This document shows, in pieces, positions 10,247 to 19,651 of a stretch of 64,000 bases of DNA. Location: the NCBI GenBank assembly GCA_041744575.1, contig JBGTKP010000046.1, positions 1-64,000 of the forward strand, in the 5' to 3' direction. The translations under genes and the position numbers were made by a program. The stretch comes from JTS-RE37 sp041744575 (GTDB lineage: Bacteria; Bacteroidota; Bacteroidia; Flavobacteriales; Flavobacteriaceae). How positions within the stretch are numbered: the first letter of the stretch is position 1; every line of letters begins with the position of its first letter. The notes beneath the pieces were generated by a model that was given only the letters and a program-made list of their open reading frames with translations, had not been told where the DNA came from and did no database searches.

Positions 10247-10783
10247 CTAGTTTATTACGGAAAGAAATTTATCAAGAGCCGCCCGGTGTTCGGCAGCCAG
10301 GGGTTCATTCATGATTCCCTTTTCCTGGTCAAAATTCTCCTTAAAGGAGGGCAGGGAAAAAGTGGCTGCCGTAGTTCCCCCAAACCTGGGAATCAACTCG
10401 TTGATCACTTTCAGGGAGGAGGCACCGCCATTGGCGCCCGGAGAAGTGGACATCAGCAATATTTTTCTATCCAGGAGAAATTTCCTGTCCAGCCGCGAAA
10501 GCCAGTCAATCAGATTTTTGAAATACGCTGACGGATTACCATTATTCTCATTAACCGATATAATAAGCCCATCCGCTTGCTGGATGTCGCTCAGAAATTC
10601 CGATAACGAGTTGGAGAAGCCTTTTTCCCGTTCATGATCGGCACTGTACATAGGGAATGGGTAATGCGTCATGTTCAGGAGCTGAATTTTATGCCCTTTT
10701 ACCAAAGATGTGGTGTAACTGACTAATTTAAAGTTGATTGAAGTTGAAGAATTACTTCCGGCGAATGCCAATATTACAGCCAT
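10247..10783 (-). CDS. NAD(P)H-dependent FMN reductase family flavoprotein
   Basis: 178 residues from the ATG at 10783. The longer open frame to 10867 adds an unlikely N-terminus, whereas MAVILAFAGSNSSTSINFKL begins exactly at the Rossmann-like first strand and the phosphate-binding loop (GSNSSTSIN) that holds FMN. The STSPGANGGASS motif near residue 120 is the second flavin loop. Members reduce FMN, quinones, chromate or azo dyes. The substrate is unknown. It abuts pabB with a 1-base gap, so the two are almost certainly cotranscribed; no functional link between them is evident. Confidence 0.85.
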   Translation of the reverse strand: MAVILAFAGSNSSTSINFKLVSYTTSLVKGHKIQLLNMTHYPFPMYSADHEREKGFSNSLSEFLSDIQQADGLIISVNENNGNPSAYFKNLIDWLSRLDRKFLLDRKILLMSTSPGANGGASSLKVINELIPRFGGTTAATFSLPSFKENFDQEKGIMNEPLAAEHRAALDKFLSVIN

Positions 10784-10842
10784 ATTATCCAAATGTTGTA
10801 ACGAAAATACCTTATTTAGTGGGTATATGCGACTATTTTGTA

Positions 10843-10850
10843 TAATTTTG
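10843..10850 (+). promoter_or_regulatory. Possible -7 box for the DUF1624 gene
   Basis: TAATTTTG fits the Bacteroidota -7 consensus TAnnTTTG and lies about 67 bp before the start at 10917. No convincing -33 TTTG sits at the expected distance upstream, so this is a weak call. Confidence 0.3.
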
Positions 10851-10916
10851 CACTTCGAATGATCCAACGGAACTGTCTCACAAGTATATAGAGGTAGAAA
10901 GCAGCACGAACACCTG

Positions 10917-12164
10917 TTGGTTTCAGAGGATAGTGGCTTGGAAGCGGAACAGGTGTATCAGGTGACAACAACAACACAGGTGGAGGGAAAACAGGTCAGA
11001 TTATTTTTTATTGATGCCTTGAGGGCATGGGCGATCCTGATGATGCTGCAAGGGCATTTTGTGGATGGCTTGCTCGACACGGCCTTCAGGGACCCGGAAA
11101 ACATCGCATTTCGTATTTGGAAGTATTTCAGGGGGATCACAGCTCCCGTATTTTTTACAGTGTCCGGATTTATTTTCACCTTTTTACTGGCACGTCAAAC
11201 CTCTATATCAGTAGAAAATCCAAGGATCATCAAGGGAATCAAACGAGGACTTCAATTGATCCTGATCGGCTATCTCTTAAGGATGAATTTCTTTGGATTG
11301 CTGAATGGCGAGATCTACAATTCCTTCTACCTGGTGGATGTACTCCAATGTATCGGACTTTCCATTCTTGGAATTATCGGGGTGCACCAGATGACCAGAA
11401 AAAGCCGGAATTGGGTGTTTCCTTCGGTACTGCTCCTAATCACCGGGATCCTGTTTTTATTAGAACCCCTGTATAAGACCTGGAATTTTGATTTCCTGCC
11501 TATGGCCATTGCCAACTATTTCACAAAAACCAACGGGTCTATATTTACGATCATCCCGTGGATGGGTTATGCAATGTTCGGAGGTTTTCTGGCTCTGGTT
11601 TTTCACAGGTTCCAATCGGCAAAACTCTTATATCCCGTAGCGATCAGTTTTGCTTCCCTGGCAGGTCTTGCCCTGATTTTCCTTTCTTCGGATTTCTTTA
11701 TGACGCTTTTTAAATGGTCAGGTATTTCCCTGTTTTCCAATATCTATTTCAACAATTACCTCTTTATAAGGTTGGGAGATGTACTTGTCGTTTTCGCTAT
11801 CTTTATGCTTTTCCGGTCGTATCTCAATAAGCCGTTATTATTACGGTTGGGACAAAATACCCTGTCCATTTACGTTATTCATTTTATTATCCTCTATGGA
11901 AGCTTTACTGGAATCGGATTGTACTATTATCTGAGTTTCTCGCTTAGTCCGGGATTTGTCATCTCCGGGGCTCTGCTTTTTATGGTCCTATGTTCATATC
12001 TCGCCCTGAGATATGAAGAAAAGGAAGCGGCCATTAAAACTGCTATTGCCGGCTTTCCTAAGGTCATTCTGGAGAAAACGGATCCCATCCTGCACCTGGC
12101 ACAGAGATACCTTAAGGCGGTATTTGCATGGATGGTGCGAGTTTTGGGCCTGGTTAAAAGTTGA
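10917..12164 (+). CDS. DUF1624 / heparan-alpha-glucosaminide N-acetyltransferase-like membrane acyltransferase
   Basis: Up to 415 residues with about ten hydrophobic segments. The N-terminal FIDALRAWAILMMLQGHFVD motif is the hallmark of DUF1624 proteins, related to the lysosomal heparan-alpha-glucosaminide N-acetyltransferase, with the histidine of MLQGHF as likely catalytic residue. A second motif, APVFFTVSGFIF, follows the first helix. Such proteins move an acyl group across the membrane onto a sugar; the bacterial acceptor is not known. The start is uncertain: no ATG precedes the conserved motif. The candidates are TTG at 10917 and in-frame GTG at 10953 or 10962; the last gives a short hydrophilic lead. 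Transcription is divergent from the FMN reductase. Confidence 0.82.
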   Translation: MVSEDSGLEAEQVYQVTTTTQVEGKQVRLFFIDALRAWAILMMLQGHFVDGLLDTAFRDPENIAFRIWKYFRGITAPVFFTVSGFIFTFLLARQTSISVENPRIIKGIKRGLQLILIGYLLRMNFFGLLNGEIYNSFYLVDVLQCIGLSILGIIGVHQMTRKSRNWVFPSVLLLITGILFLLEPLYKTWNFDFLPMAIANYFTKTNGSIFTIIPWMGYAMFGGFLALVFHRFQSAKLLYPVAISFASLAGLALIFLSSDFFMTLFKWSGISLFSNIYFNNYLFIRLGDVLVVFAIFMLFRSYLNKPLLLRLGQNTLSIYVIHFIILYGSFTGIGLYYYLSFSLSPGFVISGALLFMVLCSYLALRYEEKEAAIKTAIAGFPKVILEKTDPILHLAQRYLKAVFAWMVRVLGLVKS

Positions 12165-12313
12165 TTGCTGCCTTTATCCCTCTTGTCCAAACTTACAAAT
12201 GGTTTATCGTCCAGTCCGAATATCCATTTGAGATATATGACAACCCACTCCTCTTTTAGTCCGGAGAAACCAATACGGTAGTACGCACTCGCAAAAGCAA
12301 GGCCGGTTCGGGG

Positions 12314-13720
12314 TCATATATGGATGGCCCTGTCCTCGGTAGCTGCCAGTGCGGCTTCCTTTACCGCTTCCGCATAAGTTGGATGTGCATGGCTCATCCT
12401 TGCGATATCTTCGGCAGAAGCACGGAATTCCATAGCCACCACTGCCTCCGAGATCAGGTCTGCCACCCTTGCTCCAATCATGTGAATTCCCAGAACCTCG
12501 TCCGTTTCTTTGTCCGCCAGGATTTTTACAAATCCGTCGGTATCCATACTCGCACGGGCCCGACCCAGAGCCCTCATCGGGAACTGCCCGGTCTTATATG
12601 CCACTCCGGCTTCTTTGAGTTCTTCTTCGGTTTTTCCCACCGAGGCAACTTCGGGCCAGGTATAAACCACGCCAGGGATCAGGTTATAGTCAATATGGGG
12701 TTTCTGGCCGGCCAGCATCTCTGCGACCATGGTGCCTTCCTCCTCGGCCTTATGGGCTAACATGGCACCGCGAATAACGTCCCCGATCGCATAAATGTTG
12801 GAAGTGGCTGTCTGCAGGTGTTCATTTACCTCAATACGCCCCTGTTTATCCGTTTTTATCCCTGCTGCCTCGGCATTAAGTCCCTCTGAATAAGGCTTTC
12901 GCCCAACGGAAACCAAGCAGTAATCCCCTTTAATTTCGAGTTCCTCATCTTTAGGGGTATCCACCTTTAAAATAACTTCCTTCCCTTTCCGTACTACTGA
13001 GGTCACTTTGTGGGAAACATAAAATTTGATCTTTTGCTTCTTCAGGACCTTCATCAATTCTTTGGAGAGCGACCCGTCCATTCCGGGAATGATTCTGTCC
13101 ATATATTCCACTACAGTCACTTCAGAACCCAGCCGCCGGTATACCTGGCCCAGTTCCAGCCCGATAACCCCGCCTCCGATCACGATGAGATGTTTGGGTA
13201 TCTCCTTCAGGGTAAGGGCCTCGGTAGAGGTAATTACCCGTTCCTTATCAAGTTCGATAAAAGGAAGGCTCGCGGGTTTTGACCCGGTTGCGATGATGGT
13301 ATATTTTGCTTCGATGGCAGTCACCTTCCCATCTGAGCCAGTTATATCGAGATGAGTTTTATCCTTGAATGATCCGGATCCTGTAAAGACTTCAATTTTA
13401 TTCTTTTCCATTAAAAACTGAATTCCTTTGGTCGTCTGGTCGACAACCGACTGTTTCCTGGCGATCATTTGCTTAAGATTCACCCGGACCTCTCCAGGAA
13501 TGTCGATCCCGTGTTCCTGAAAATGCTCGATGGCTTCCTGGTAATGGTGACTTGAATCCAGTAAGGCTTTGGAGGGAATACAGCCTACGTTGAGACATGT
13601 GCCCCCAAGTGTAGGATATTTTTCGATGATTGCGGTTTTCATCCCCAGCTGCGCACAGCGAATAGCCGCCACATAGCCACCTGGTCCTGAGCCGATAATG
13701 GCTACGTCAAATGAACTCAT
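12314..13720 (-). CDS. lpdA: Dihydrolipoyl dehydrogenase (E3)
   Basis: 468 residues. The FAD loop GSGPGGYVAAIRCAQLG is at residues 10-26, the redox-active disulfide lies in GGTCLNVGCIPSK, the NAD loop is VIGGGVIGLELG, and the C-terminal SHAHPTYAEAVKEA holds the catalytic His-Glu pair. It reoxidises lipoamide on the E2 subunits of pyruvate, 2-oxoglutarate or branched-chain dehydrogenase complexes and on the glycine cleavage system. It is encoded alone, away from E1/E2 genes, consistent with a single E3 shared by several complexes. ATG at 13720. Confidence 0.97.
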   Translation of the reverse strand: MSSFDVAIIGSGPGGYVAAIRCAQLGMKTAIIEKYPTLGGTCLNVGCIPSKALLDSSHHYQEAIEHFQEHGIDIPGEVRVNLKQMIARKQSVVDQTTKGIQFLMEKNKIEVFTGSGSFKDKTHLDITGSDGKVTAIEAKYTIIATGSKPASLPFIELDKERVITSTEALTLKEIPKHLIVIGGGVIGLELGQVYRRLGSEVTVVEYMDRIIPGMDGSLSKELMKVLKKQKIKFYVSHKVTSVVRKGKEVILKVDTPKDEELEIKGDYCLVSVGRKPYSEGLNAEAAGIKTDKQGRIEVNEHLQTATSNIYAIGDVIRGAMLAHKAEEEGTMVAEMLAGQKPHIDYNLIPGVVYTWPEVASVGKTEEELKEAGVAYKTGQFPMRALGRARASMDTDGFVKILADKETDEVLGIHMIGARVADLISEAVVAMEFRASAEDIARMSHAHPTYAEAVKEAALAATEDRAIHI

Positions 13721-13969
13721 ATATTATATTCTTTAAAAGCGTAAAATGAAACTGATGAAGACTTTACAAGTCATCCCGTAAAATTACGAATGTTTTGTAT
13801 ATGGACAATGAAAAGGGCCTATCCGTCACTCTGCCATCTTCATCTCTTCCCAGCCATCCACTTCGTATGCGGATTTATCTCAAAAGTAGCCTGAAGGCCG
13901 GAAATGATTCCGCCCATTTGCAGAACCATGGTAAAATCGTAATATTACCTGTAAACTAATCAAATATCC

Positions 13970-15460
13970 ATGGGGCAGAATAAATCGGAGGATTTCAGGA
14001 AGGATGAGCACATCGCAGACAACCGGGAGCTTTCTATCTGGGAAGCCCTGATACCTGTTGTGGCCTTGGTGGGCATGCTGGCATATAATGTTTTTGTGTT
14101 CGGAGATAGTGCCACCAGCGGCTCCAACCAATTTATACTCCTTATGGGTGGAGCGGTCGCCGCCATTGTCGGATTCTTTAATAAAGTCTCATTTAAGCAA
14201 ATGTTGGCGGAAGTAGAGGAGAATGTAAAATCGACAACAGGCGCCCTGTTGATATTGTTGATGGTAGGTGCCCTGGCAGGGACATGGATGGTGAGCGGAA
14301 TAATTCCGGCGATGATTTTTTACGGACTGCAGATACTGAATCCGACCATATTTCTTGCTGCCTGCGTGGTGATCTGTTCCATCATATCTATTGCAACCGG
14401 CAGTAGCTGGACCACCTCGGCTACGGTTGGCATCGCCCTGATTGGAATAGGGGAAGCGCTGGGGATCTCTCTGGGGATGACGGCCGGGGCTGTTCTTTCA
14501 GGAGCCTATTTTGGTGATAAAATGTCGCCGCTTAGCGACACCACCAACCTCGCTCCCGCAATGGCCGGTGGCGAATTGTTTTCCCATATCCGCTATATGA
14601 CCCTGACCACCATTCCTACAATTACCGTAACCTTATTGGTTTTTATCATTTTGGGATTAAATCTGGAAACCACAGGCATTGCTGATACAGAAAGCATCCT
14701 CCGATCCATTGAGGGTACCTTTAACATCAGCGGATGGTTATTTCTGGTACCGGTGGCGGTCATTCTTCTTATAATTAAAAAAGCGCCCCCTTTGCTCGCT
14801 CTTTTGATCGGGACCCTGCTTGGTGCCCTGTTCGCCCTTATTTTTCAGCCGGGGATTGTGGCCGGTATTACGGGTTCTGACACCCTGACTTTTGAAACGG
14901 GATATCGGGGAATACTCACCGCGATAACTGTCAATACCTCAGTCGCCACCGATAACCCGGCCCTGAATGATCTTTTTTCATCCAAGGGTATGAACGGGAT
15001 GCTCAGCACCATATGGCTGATACTTTGTGCTATGGTTTTTGGAGGGATCATGGACGGGATTGGGGCTTTGTCACGTATTACGCAATCGTTGCTCTCGATT
15101 GCCAAAACAACCTTTGGCCTTTTTGCGAGCACTGTGGGAAGCTGTATCGCCCTGAACCTTACTGCATCAGATCAATACCTTGCCATAGTGGTTCCTGGAA
15201 AAATGTTCGCAAAGGCTTACAGGGACAGGGGGCTGGCTCCGGAAAATCTGAGTCGTACCCTGGAAGATTCCGGAACCGTTACCTCTGTACTTATTCCATG
15301 GAATACCTGTGGGGCCTACCATAGCGGTGTTCTGGGCGTAGGGGTTGGATCCTATTTTATCTATGCCATTTTTAACTGGCTCAGTCCGATAACCACTTTG
15401 ATATTTGCAGCATTCCGGATAAAGATAAAGCAGCTTACCGCCTCCGGACAACCGGTCTAA
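13970..15460 (+). CDS. nhaC: NhaC family Na+/H+ antiporter
   Basis: 496 residues with about twelve hydrophobic stretches. The motif GSSWTTSATVGIALIG (starting near residue 144) and the following AYFGDKMSPLSDTTNLAPA are the NhaC signature; the aspartates there are candidate ion-binding residues. A second repeat is near the C-terminus (SGTVTSVLIPWNTCGAY). The protein exchanges sodium for protons and would suit a marine host. The N-terminal ~25 residues are hydrophilic and cytoplasmic. The ATG at 13970 follows a 250-bp spacer after lpdA, which is transcribed the other way. Confidence 0.93.
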   Translation: MGQNKSEDFRKDEHIADNRELSIWEALIPVVALVGMLAYNVFVFGDSATSGSNQFILLMGGAVAAIVGFFNKVSFKQMLAEVEENVKSTTGALLILLMVGALAGTWMVSGIIPAMIFYGLQILNPTIFLAACVVICSIISIATGSSWTTSATVGIALIGIGEALGISLGMTAGAVLSGAYFGDKMSPLSDTTNLAPAMAGGELFSHIRYMTLTTIPTITVTLLVFIILGLNLETTGIADTESILRSIEGTFNISGWLFLVPVAVILLIIKKAPPLLALLIGTLLGALFALIFQPGIVAGITGSDTLTFETGYRGILTAITVNTSVATDNPALNDLFSSKGMNGMLSTIWLILCAMVFGGIMDGIGALSRITQSLLSIAKTTFGLFASTVGSCIALNLTASDQYLAIVVPGKMFAKAYRDRGLAPENLSRTLEDSGTVTSVLIPWNTCGAYHSGVLGVGVGSYFIYAIFNWLSPITTLIFAAFRIKIKQLTASGQPV

Positions 15461-15680
15461 CCGTCGTGCCTTACGGAGGCGCTTAATAAATCTTCCTGAG
15501 GTATAAAATAGCGGTAAAGGGGCGGCGCTAGATAATTACGCTGTATTCAAAAGCCCCGCCAACCCAGAAATTTGTATCGTTTTGCTAGTACACTACCGCG
15601 ATTCCCCCAAAAATTTCTTTTTGGTTTCAAAGACATGATGCTGGTTTATATTTTATAATTTCGCACCAAGAAAAAAAATC

Positions 15681-16187
15681 ATGGCCACAGTTACGCTTGG
15701 GGGCAAGCCGGTTCACACCCTTGGGACCCTGCCGGAAATCGGCAGCAAAGCCCCGGATTTTACCCTGACCAAATCCGATTTGTCTGCGGTAACCCTTGCA
15801 GATTTCAAGGGTAAAAAATTATTGCTCAATATATTTCCCAGTGTGGATACGAGGGTGTGTGCTCTTTCTGTTCGTCAATTCAATGAAAAGGCAGCCGCCC
15901 TGAAAAATACAGAGGTATTGTGTATTTCTAAGGATCTGCCATTTGCCCAGACCAGGTTCTGCGGTGCTGAAGGGATCGATAAGGTGATCATGCTCTCAGA
16001 TTTCCGGGATGGTAATTTTGGGGAAAACTACCAGATTGCCTTTGTTGATGGCCACTTTTCAGGGTTGCTGGCCCGTAGTGTAGTAGTAATAGACGGGGAC
16101 GGGACCGTACTGTATACCGAACAGGTAAATAATACTTCAGAAGAACCCGATTATAAGGCAGCACTTCAAGCTTTGATGAATGACTAA
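15681..16187 (+). CDS. tpx: Thiol peroxidase Tpx
   Basis: 168 residues, typical length. The peroxidatic cysteine is in SVDTRVCALSVRQFN (about residue 59) and the resolving cysteine in QTRFCGAEG (about residue 93), the pair spacing expected of atypical 2-Cys peroxiredoxins of the Tpx class. It reduces hydrogen peroxide and lipid hydroperoxides using thioredoxin. The last codons overlap dgkA by 8 bp. The non-coding gap of 220 bp upstream should hold the promoter. Confidence 0.96.
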   Translation: MATVTLGGKPVHTLGTLPEIGSKAPDFTLTKSDLSAVTLADFKGKKLLLNIFPSVDTRVCALSVRQFNEKAAALKNTEVLCISKDLPFAQTRFCGAEGIDKVIMLSDFRDGNFGENYQIAFVDGHFSGLLARSVVVIDGDGTVLYTEQVNNTSEEPDYKAALQALMND

Positions 16188-16545
16188 GGAAAGTTTCATT
16201 AAAAACAGGATCCGGAGTGTTGGTTTTGCTTTCCGTGGAGCGCTGCTTTTGATGCGTACCGAAGGAAGTATTAAGGTGCAGATTTTTATTGCCCTGCTGG
16301 TCACTGCCGCTGGCTTTTATTTTGACATTTCCGCCACCGAATGGATACTTCAGATCCTTGCCATTGCCCTGGTACTTGGGGTTGAAGGGCTGAATACAGC
16401 CATTGAAAAAATCGCTGATTTTGTACAACCTGATTTTGACCCTAAAATCGGAATTATAAAGGATATTTCGGCAGGGGCTGTCATGTGGGTATCCATTGCA
16501 GCCACGATCGTCGGCCTCATTATCTATCTCCCGAAAATATTTTAA
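16180..16545 (+). CDS. dgkA: Diacylglycerol kinase, prokaryotic DgkA type
   Basis: 121 residues with an amphipathic N-terminus and three membrane helices. The catalytic signature LGVEGLNTAIEKIADFV lies at about residues 66-82 and matches the DgkA E-x-x-N-T-x-x-E motif. The enzyme phosphorylates diacylglycerol or undecaprenol in the inner membrane; in Gram-negatives it recycles diacylglycerol from envelope glucan synthesis. It starts inside tpx (8-bp overlap), indicating coupled translation, and is followed 66 bp later by ftsK. Confidence 0.93.
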   Translation: MTKESFIKNRIRSVGFAFRGALLLMRTEGSIKVQIFIALLVTAAGFYFDISATEWILQILAIALVLGVEGLNTAIEKIADFVQPDFDPKIGIIKDISAGAVMWVSIAATIVGLIIYLPKIF

Positions 16546-16611
16546 TTCCCCGCCGCATTCCCGGGCAGTATCCTGAAATTCGTATTTTTGCCCAAAGCAT
16601 ACCACCATTGA

Positions 16612-18981
16612 ATGGCAAAAAAGAAAAAAAAGACAAGGGCCGCATCTTCAAAAAAGAGCATTTCTTTATCCCTGTCCAAAAAGAATAAAATAATATTTGG
16701 CAGCCTGCTGGTGTTCCTGAGCATTGCCCTCTTCTTTTCTTTTATCTCGTATTATTTCACATGGCAGGAAGACCAGAGTCTGCTGACTGAGTTTTCGGAT
16801 CGAAATGAGGAAGCTGCCAACTTACTTAACAAGTTTGGTGCCAGTGTCAGTCATTTTTTTATGTACAGGGGGTTTGGAGTAGCAACTTTTATTTTCCCCT
16901 TTCTGCTTTGTATTACGGGATTGTACCTGTTTCTGCAAATTGACAAGGCGGGGCTGTGGAATAAATGGATCTGGGGACTTGTATTTCTGATATGGACCTC
17001 CGTTGCCCTTGGATTTTTTGCGTATGAACAGCCCCTGCTTGGAGGGTTGGTTGGCTTTGAAATGAATGATTTTCTTCAGGACTATACAGGACGGATTGGC
17101 GTACTCCTCATCCTGCTTTTTGTACTAACCATTATTCTGGTGCGCTTTTTTCACTTTTCACCTGAAGCCGTTGCAGGGTTCTTTAAAAATAAATCTGCTT
17201 CCCTGGCCTCCGAGTTTAAGGATACGAAGACCCGACCTGCCAAGGAAGTCACAACAACTTCGGAGGAAGATGAAAGTCCTATAATCATTGATACCTATAC
17301 CCATAAGCAAGACATACCCCCGTTGGATCCCGATTCTTTTAACTCCAAGGCAGAACAACCTGCCGGCAGGAACGGATCATCAGAGGATACTATTGAAATG
17401 AAGGTAGAAAAGATCCAGGAAGAAAAGGAGGAGAAGGATCGTCTGAGCGAAAGACTGGTATCGGATTTTGGAGAGTTTGACCCAACCCTGGATTTGGGCA
17501 GTTACAAATTCCCCAGTCTGGATCTGCTCGATCCCCACGGTTCAACCGGGGGCATTACGATTAACCAGGAGGAACTGGAAGAAAATAAAAACAGGATCGT
17601 TGAAACGCTAAAGAATTACAAAATTGGAATTGCCCAGATCAAGGCAACCATAGGACCTACAGTGACCCTATATGAAATCGTACCTGAGGCCGGGATCCGA
17701 ATTTCAAAGATCAAAAACCTGGAAGATGATATCGCCTTGTCACTCGCAGCCTTAGGTATTCGTATCATTGCCCCAATCCCCGGAAAGGGAACTATTGGAA
17801 TAGAAGTTCCCAATAAAAATCCAACGACCGTTTCCATGCGTTCGGTTATCGCTTCATCAAAATTCCAGAAAGCCGAGATGCAACTGCCTGTGGCTTTCGG
17901 GAAGACCATCAGCAATGAGACTTTTGTAGTTGATCTTGCCAAAATGCCCCACCTGCTCATGGCGGGGGCTACCGGCCAGGGAAAATCAGTGGGACTGAAT
18001 GCCGTACTCACCTCCCTGCTTTACAAAAAACATCCGGCAGAGGTCAAATTTATCCTGGTCGATCCTAAAAAGGTGGAACTCACCCTTTATAATAAAATAG
18101 AAAGGCATTATCTCGCCAAACTGCCTGATGTGGAAGACGCCATCATTACCGACAATACCAAGGTGATCCATACCCTGAATTCTCTGTGTATTGAGATGGA
18201 TGACCGGTACGAGTTGTTAAAACTTGCCATGGTTCGCAATATCAGGGAATACAATGCAAAATTTAAGGAGAGAAAATTAAACCCGAATGACGGCCATAAG
18301 TACCTGCCCTATATTGTCCTTGTAATCGACGAATTTGCCGACCTGATCATGACAGCAGGAAAAGAGGTGGAAACGCCTATCGCAAGACTGGCTCAGCTGG
18401 CCAGGGCCATTGGGATCCACCTGATTATCGCCACGCAACGACCTTCAGTAAATGTGATCACCGGAATTATCAAAGCAAATTTCCCGGCAAGGATTGCTTT
18501 CCGGGTGACCTCCAAGATCGATTCACGAACCATTCTGGATACCCAGGGTGCCGATCAGCTGATTGGCCGCGGGGATATGCTTTTCACCCAGGGGAACGAT
18601 ATCACCCGGATTCAGTGTGCATTCGTTGACACTCCGGAGGTAGCCAAGATAACGGAGTATATCGGAGGGCAAAGAGGGTATTCCGAAGCCTATTTATTGC
18701 CTGAATACAGCGGGGAAGATTCTGGCACAAGTCTTGATTATAGTATTGAGGATCGGGATGCCATGTTCCGTGAGGCGGCAGAGGTCGTCGTGACCGCTCA
18801 ACAGGGGTCGGCTTCGCTGATTCAGCGCAAGTTAAAACTAGGGTATAATCGGGCGGGAAGGATCATAGATCAGCTGGAAGCCGCCGGAATTGTCGGACCT
18901 TTCGAAGGAAGTAAGGCCCGGCAGGTACTTATTACCGATATGAATACCCTGGATCAGTTATTAAAAGATGAGATAAATTAA
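16612..18981 (+). CDS. ftsK: FtsK/SpoIIIE DNA translocase
   Basis: 789 residues. A lysine-rich N-terminus precedes four membrane helices (to about residue 180). An acidic/charged linker (about 190-310) follows, then the alpha/beta motor with Walker A GATGQGKS near residue 455, Walker B YIVLVIDEFADLI, and the RPSVNVITGIIKANFPARIAFRV block. A C-terminal winged-helix gamma domain (ASLIQRKLKLGYNRAGRIIDQLE) reads the polarity sequences (KOPS) of the chromosome. It clears chromosome dimers and DNA from the division septum together with XerCD at dif. The linker is short compared with E. coli FtsK. It heads the run ftsK, lolA, lptF, ribB. Confidence 0.97.
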   Translation: MAKKKKKTRAASSKKSISLSLSKKNKIIFGSLLVFLSIALFFSFISYYFTWQEDQSLLTEFSDRNEEAANLLNKFGASVSHFFMYRGFGVATFIFPFLLCITGLYLFLQIDKAGLWNKWIWGLVFLIWTSVALGFFAYEQPLLGGLVGFEMNDFLQDYTGRIGVLLILLFVLTIILVRFFHFSPEAVAGFFKNKSASLASEFKDTKTRPAKEVTTTSEEDESPIIIDTYTHKQDIPPLDPDSFNSKAEQPAGRNGSSEDTIEMKVEKIQEEKEEKDRLSERLVSDFGEFDPTLDLGSYKFPSLDLLDPHGSTGGITINQEELEENKNRIVETLKNYKIGIAQIKATIGPTVTLYEIVPEAGIRISKIKNLEDDIALSLAALGIRIIAPIPGKGTIGIEVPNKNPTTVSMRSVIASSKFQKAEMQLPVAFGKTISNETFVVDLAKMPHLLMAGATGQGKSVGLNAVLTSLLYKKHPAEVKFILVDPKKVELTLYNKIERHYLAKLPDVEDAIITDNTKVIHTLNSLCIEMDDRYELLKLAMVRNIREYNAKFKERKLNPNDGHKYLPYIVLVIDEFADLIMTAGKEVETPIARLAQLARAIGIHLIIATQRPSVNVITGIIKANFPARIAFRVTSKIDSRTILDTQGADQLIGRGDMLFTQGNDITRIQCAFVDTPEVAKITEYIGGQRGYSEAYLLPEYSGEDSGTSLDYSIEDRDAMFREAAEVVVTAQQGSASLIQRKLKLGYNRAGRIIDQLEAAGIVGPFEGSKARQVLITDMNTLDQLLKDEIN

Positions 18982-18999
18982 ATAACACCATAATTACAC

Positions 19000-19647
19000 A
19001 TGAAACGAATATTACTTGGACTCATTGTCGCGGTTTCTACCATCAGTGCAGTAAGCGCACAAAATGCCGGCAAGGCTAAAAGCCTTCTGGATGAGGTCTA
19101 CAATAAGGTGACTGGTTATGACAATATTTTTGTGGATTTCAAATACGAACTGAACAATACTGAGGCCAATATCCATCAGGAAACAAGGGGCGATGTTACC
19201 ATGGCGGGTGATAAATACCTCTTTAACTATCTCGGGTCACAGCAGTTGTATGACGGCAAAAAGGTGTACACTATTGTGCCTGAGAATGAGGAAATTACGA
19301 TAGAGGATAAATCGGAAGATGATAATACCATCACCCCCTCGCGAATGCTCACCTTCTACAAACAGGGCCACAATTACAGCTGGGATATTCTTCAGAATGT
19401 TCAGGGACGAAAAATACAGTTTGTCAAATTAATTCCTATTGACAGCAATTCTGAAATAGAGTCGATTCTCTTAGGGGTTGACGCTGAGACCAAACATATT
19501 TATAAACTCATTGAAACAGGAAAGAACGGAACCAAGACCACCATCACTGTTAATTCTTTTAAAACGGATCAGCCCTTGTCTGATTCCTTGTTTACTTTTG
19601 ATGAAGCCAAATTTAAGGAGGAAGGCTATTATATCATAAGAAATTAA
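19000..19647 (+). CDS. lolA: LolA-like outer membrane lipoprotein carrier protein
   Basis: 215 residues with a signal peptide (MKRILLGLIVAVSTISAVSAQ). The mature part begins with the LolA-type YNKVTGYDNIFVDFKYEL stretch and continues as an antiparallel beta fold with the internal GDKYLFNYLGSQQLYDGKKVYTI motif. LolA-type proteins carry triacylated lipoproteins across the periplasm from LolCDE to the outer membrane. The gene lies 18 bp after ftsK and 4 bp before lptF, so it is very probably in one transcript. Sequence identity within this family is low, so the call rests on length, signal peptide and context. Confidence 0.85.
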   Translation: MKRILLGLIVAVSTISAVSAQNAGKAKSLLDEVYNKVTGYDNIFVDFKYELNNTEANIHQETRGDVTMAGDKYLFNYLGSQQLYDGKKVYTIVPENEEITIEDKSEDDNTITPSRMLTFYKQGHNYSWDILQNVQGRKIQFVKLIPIDSNSEIESILLGVDAETKHIYKLIETGKNGTKTTITVNSFKTDQPLSDSLFTFDEAKFKEEGYYIIRN

Positions 19648-19651
19648 GGCA

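Noticed and set aside
13880..14166. Minus-strand open frames at the start of nhaC
   Set aside because: They run antisense to a well-supported gene and have no recognisable family.
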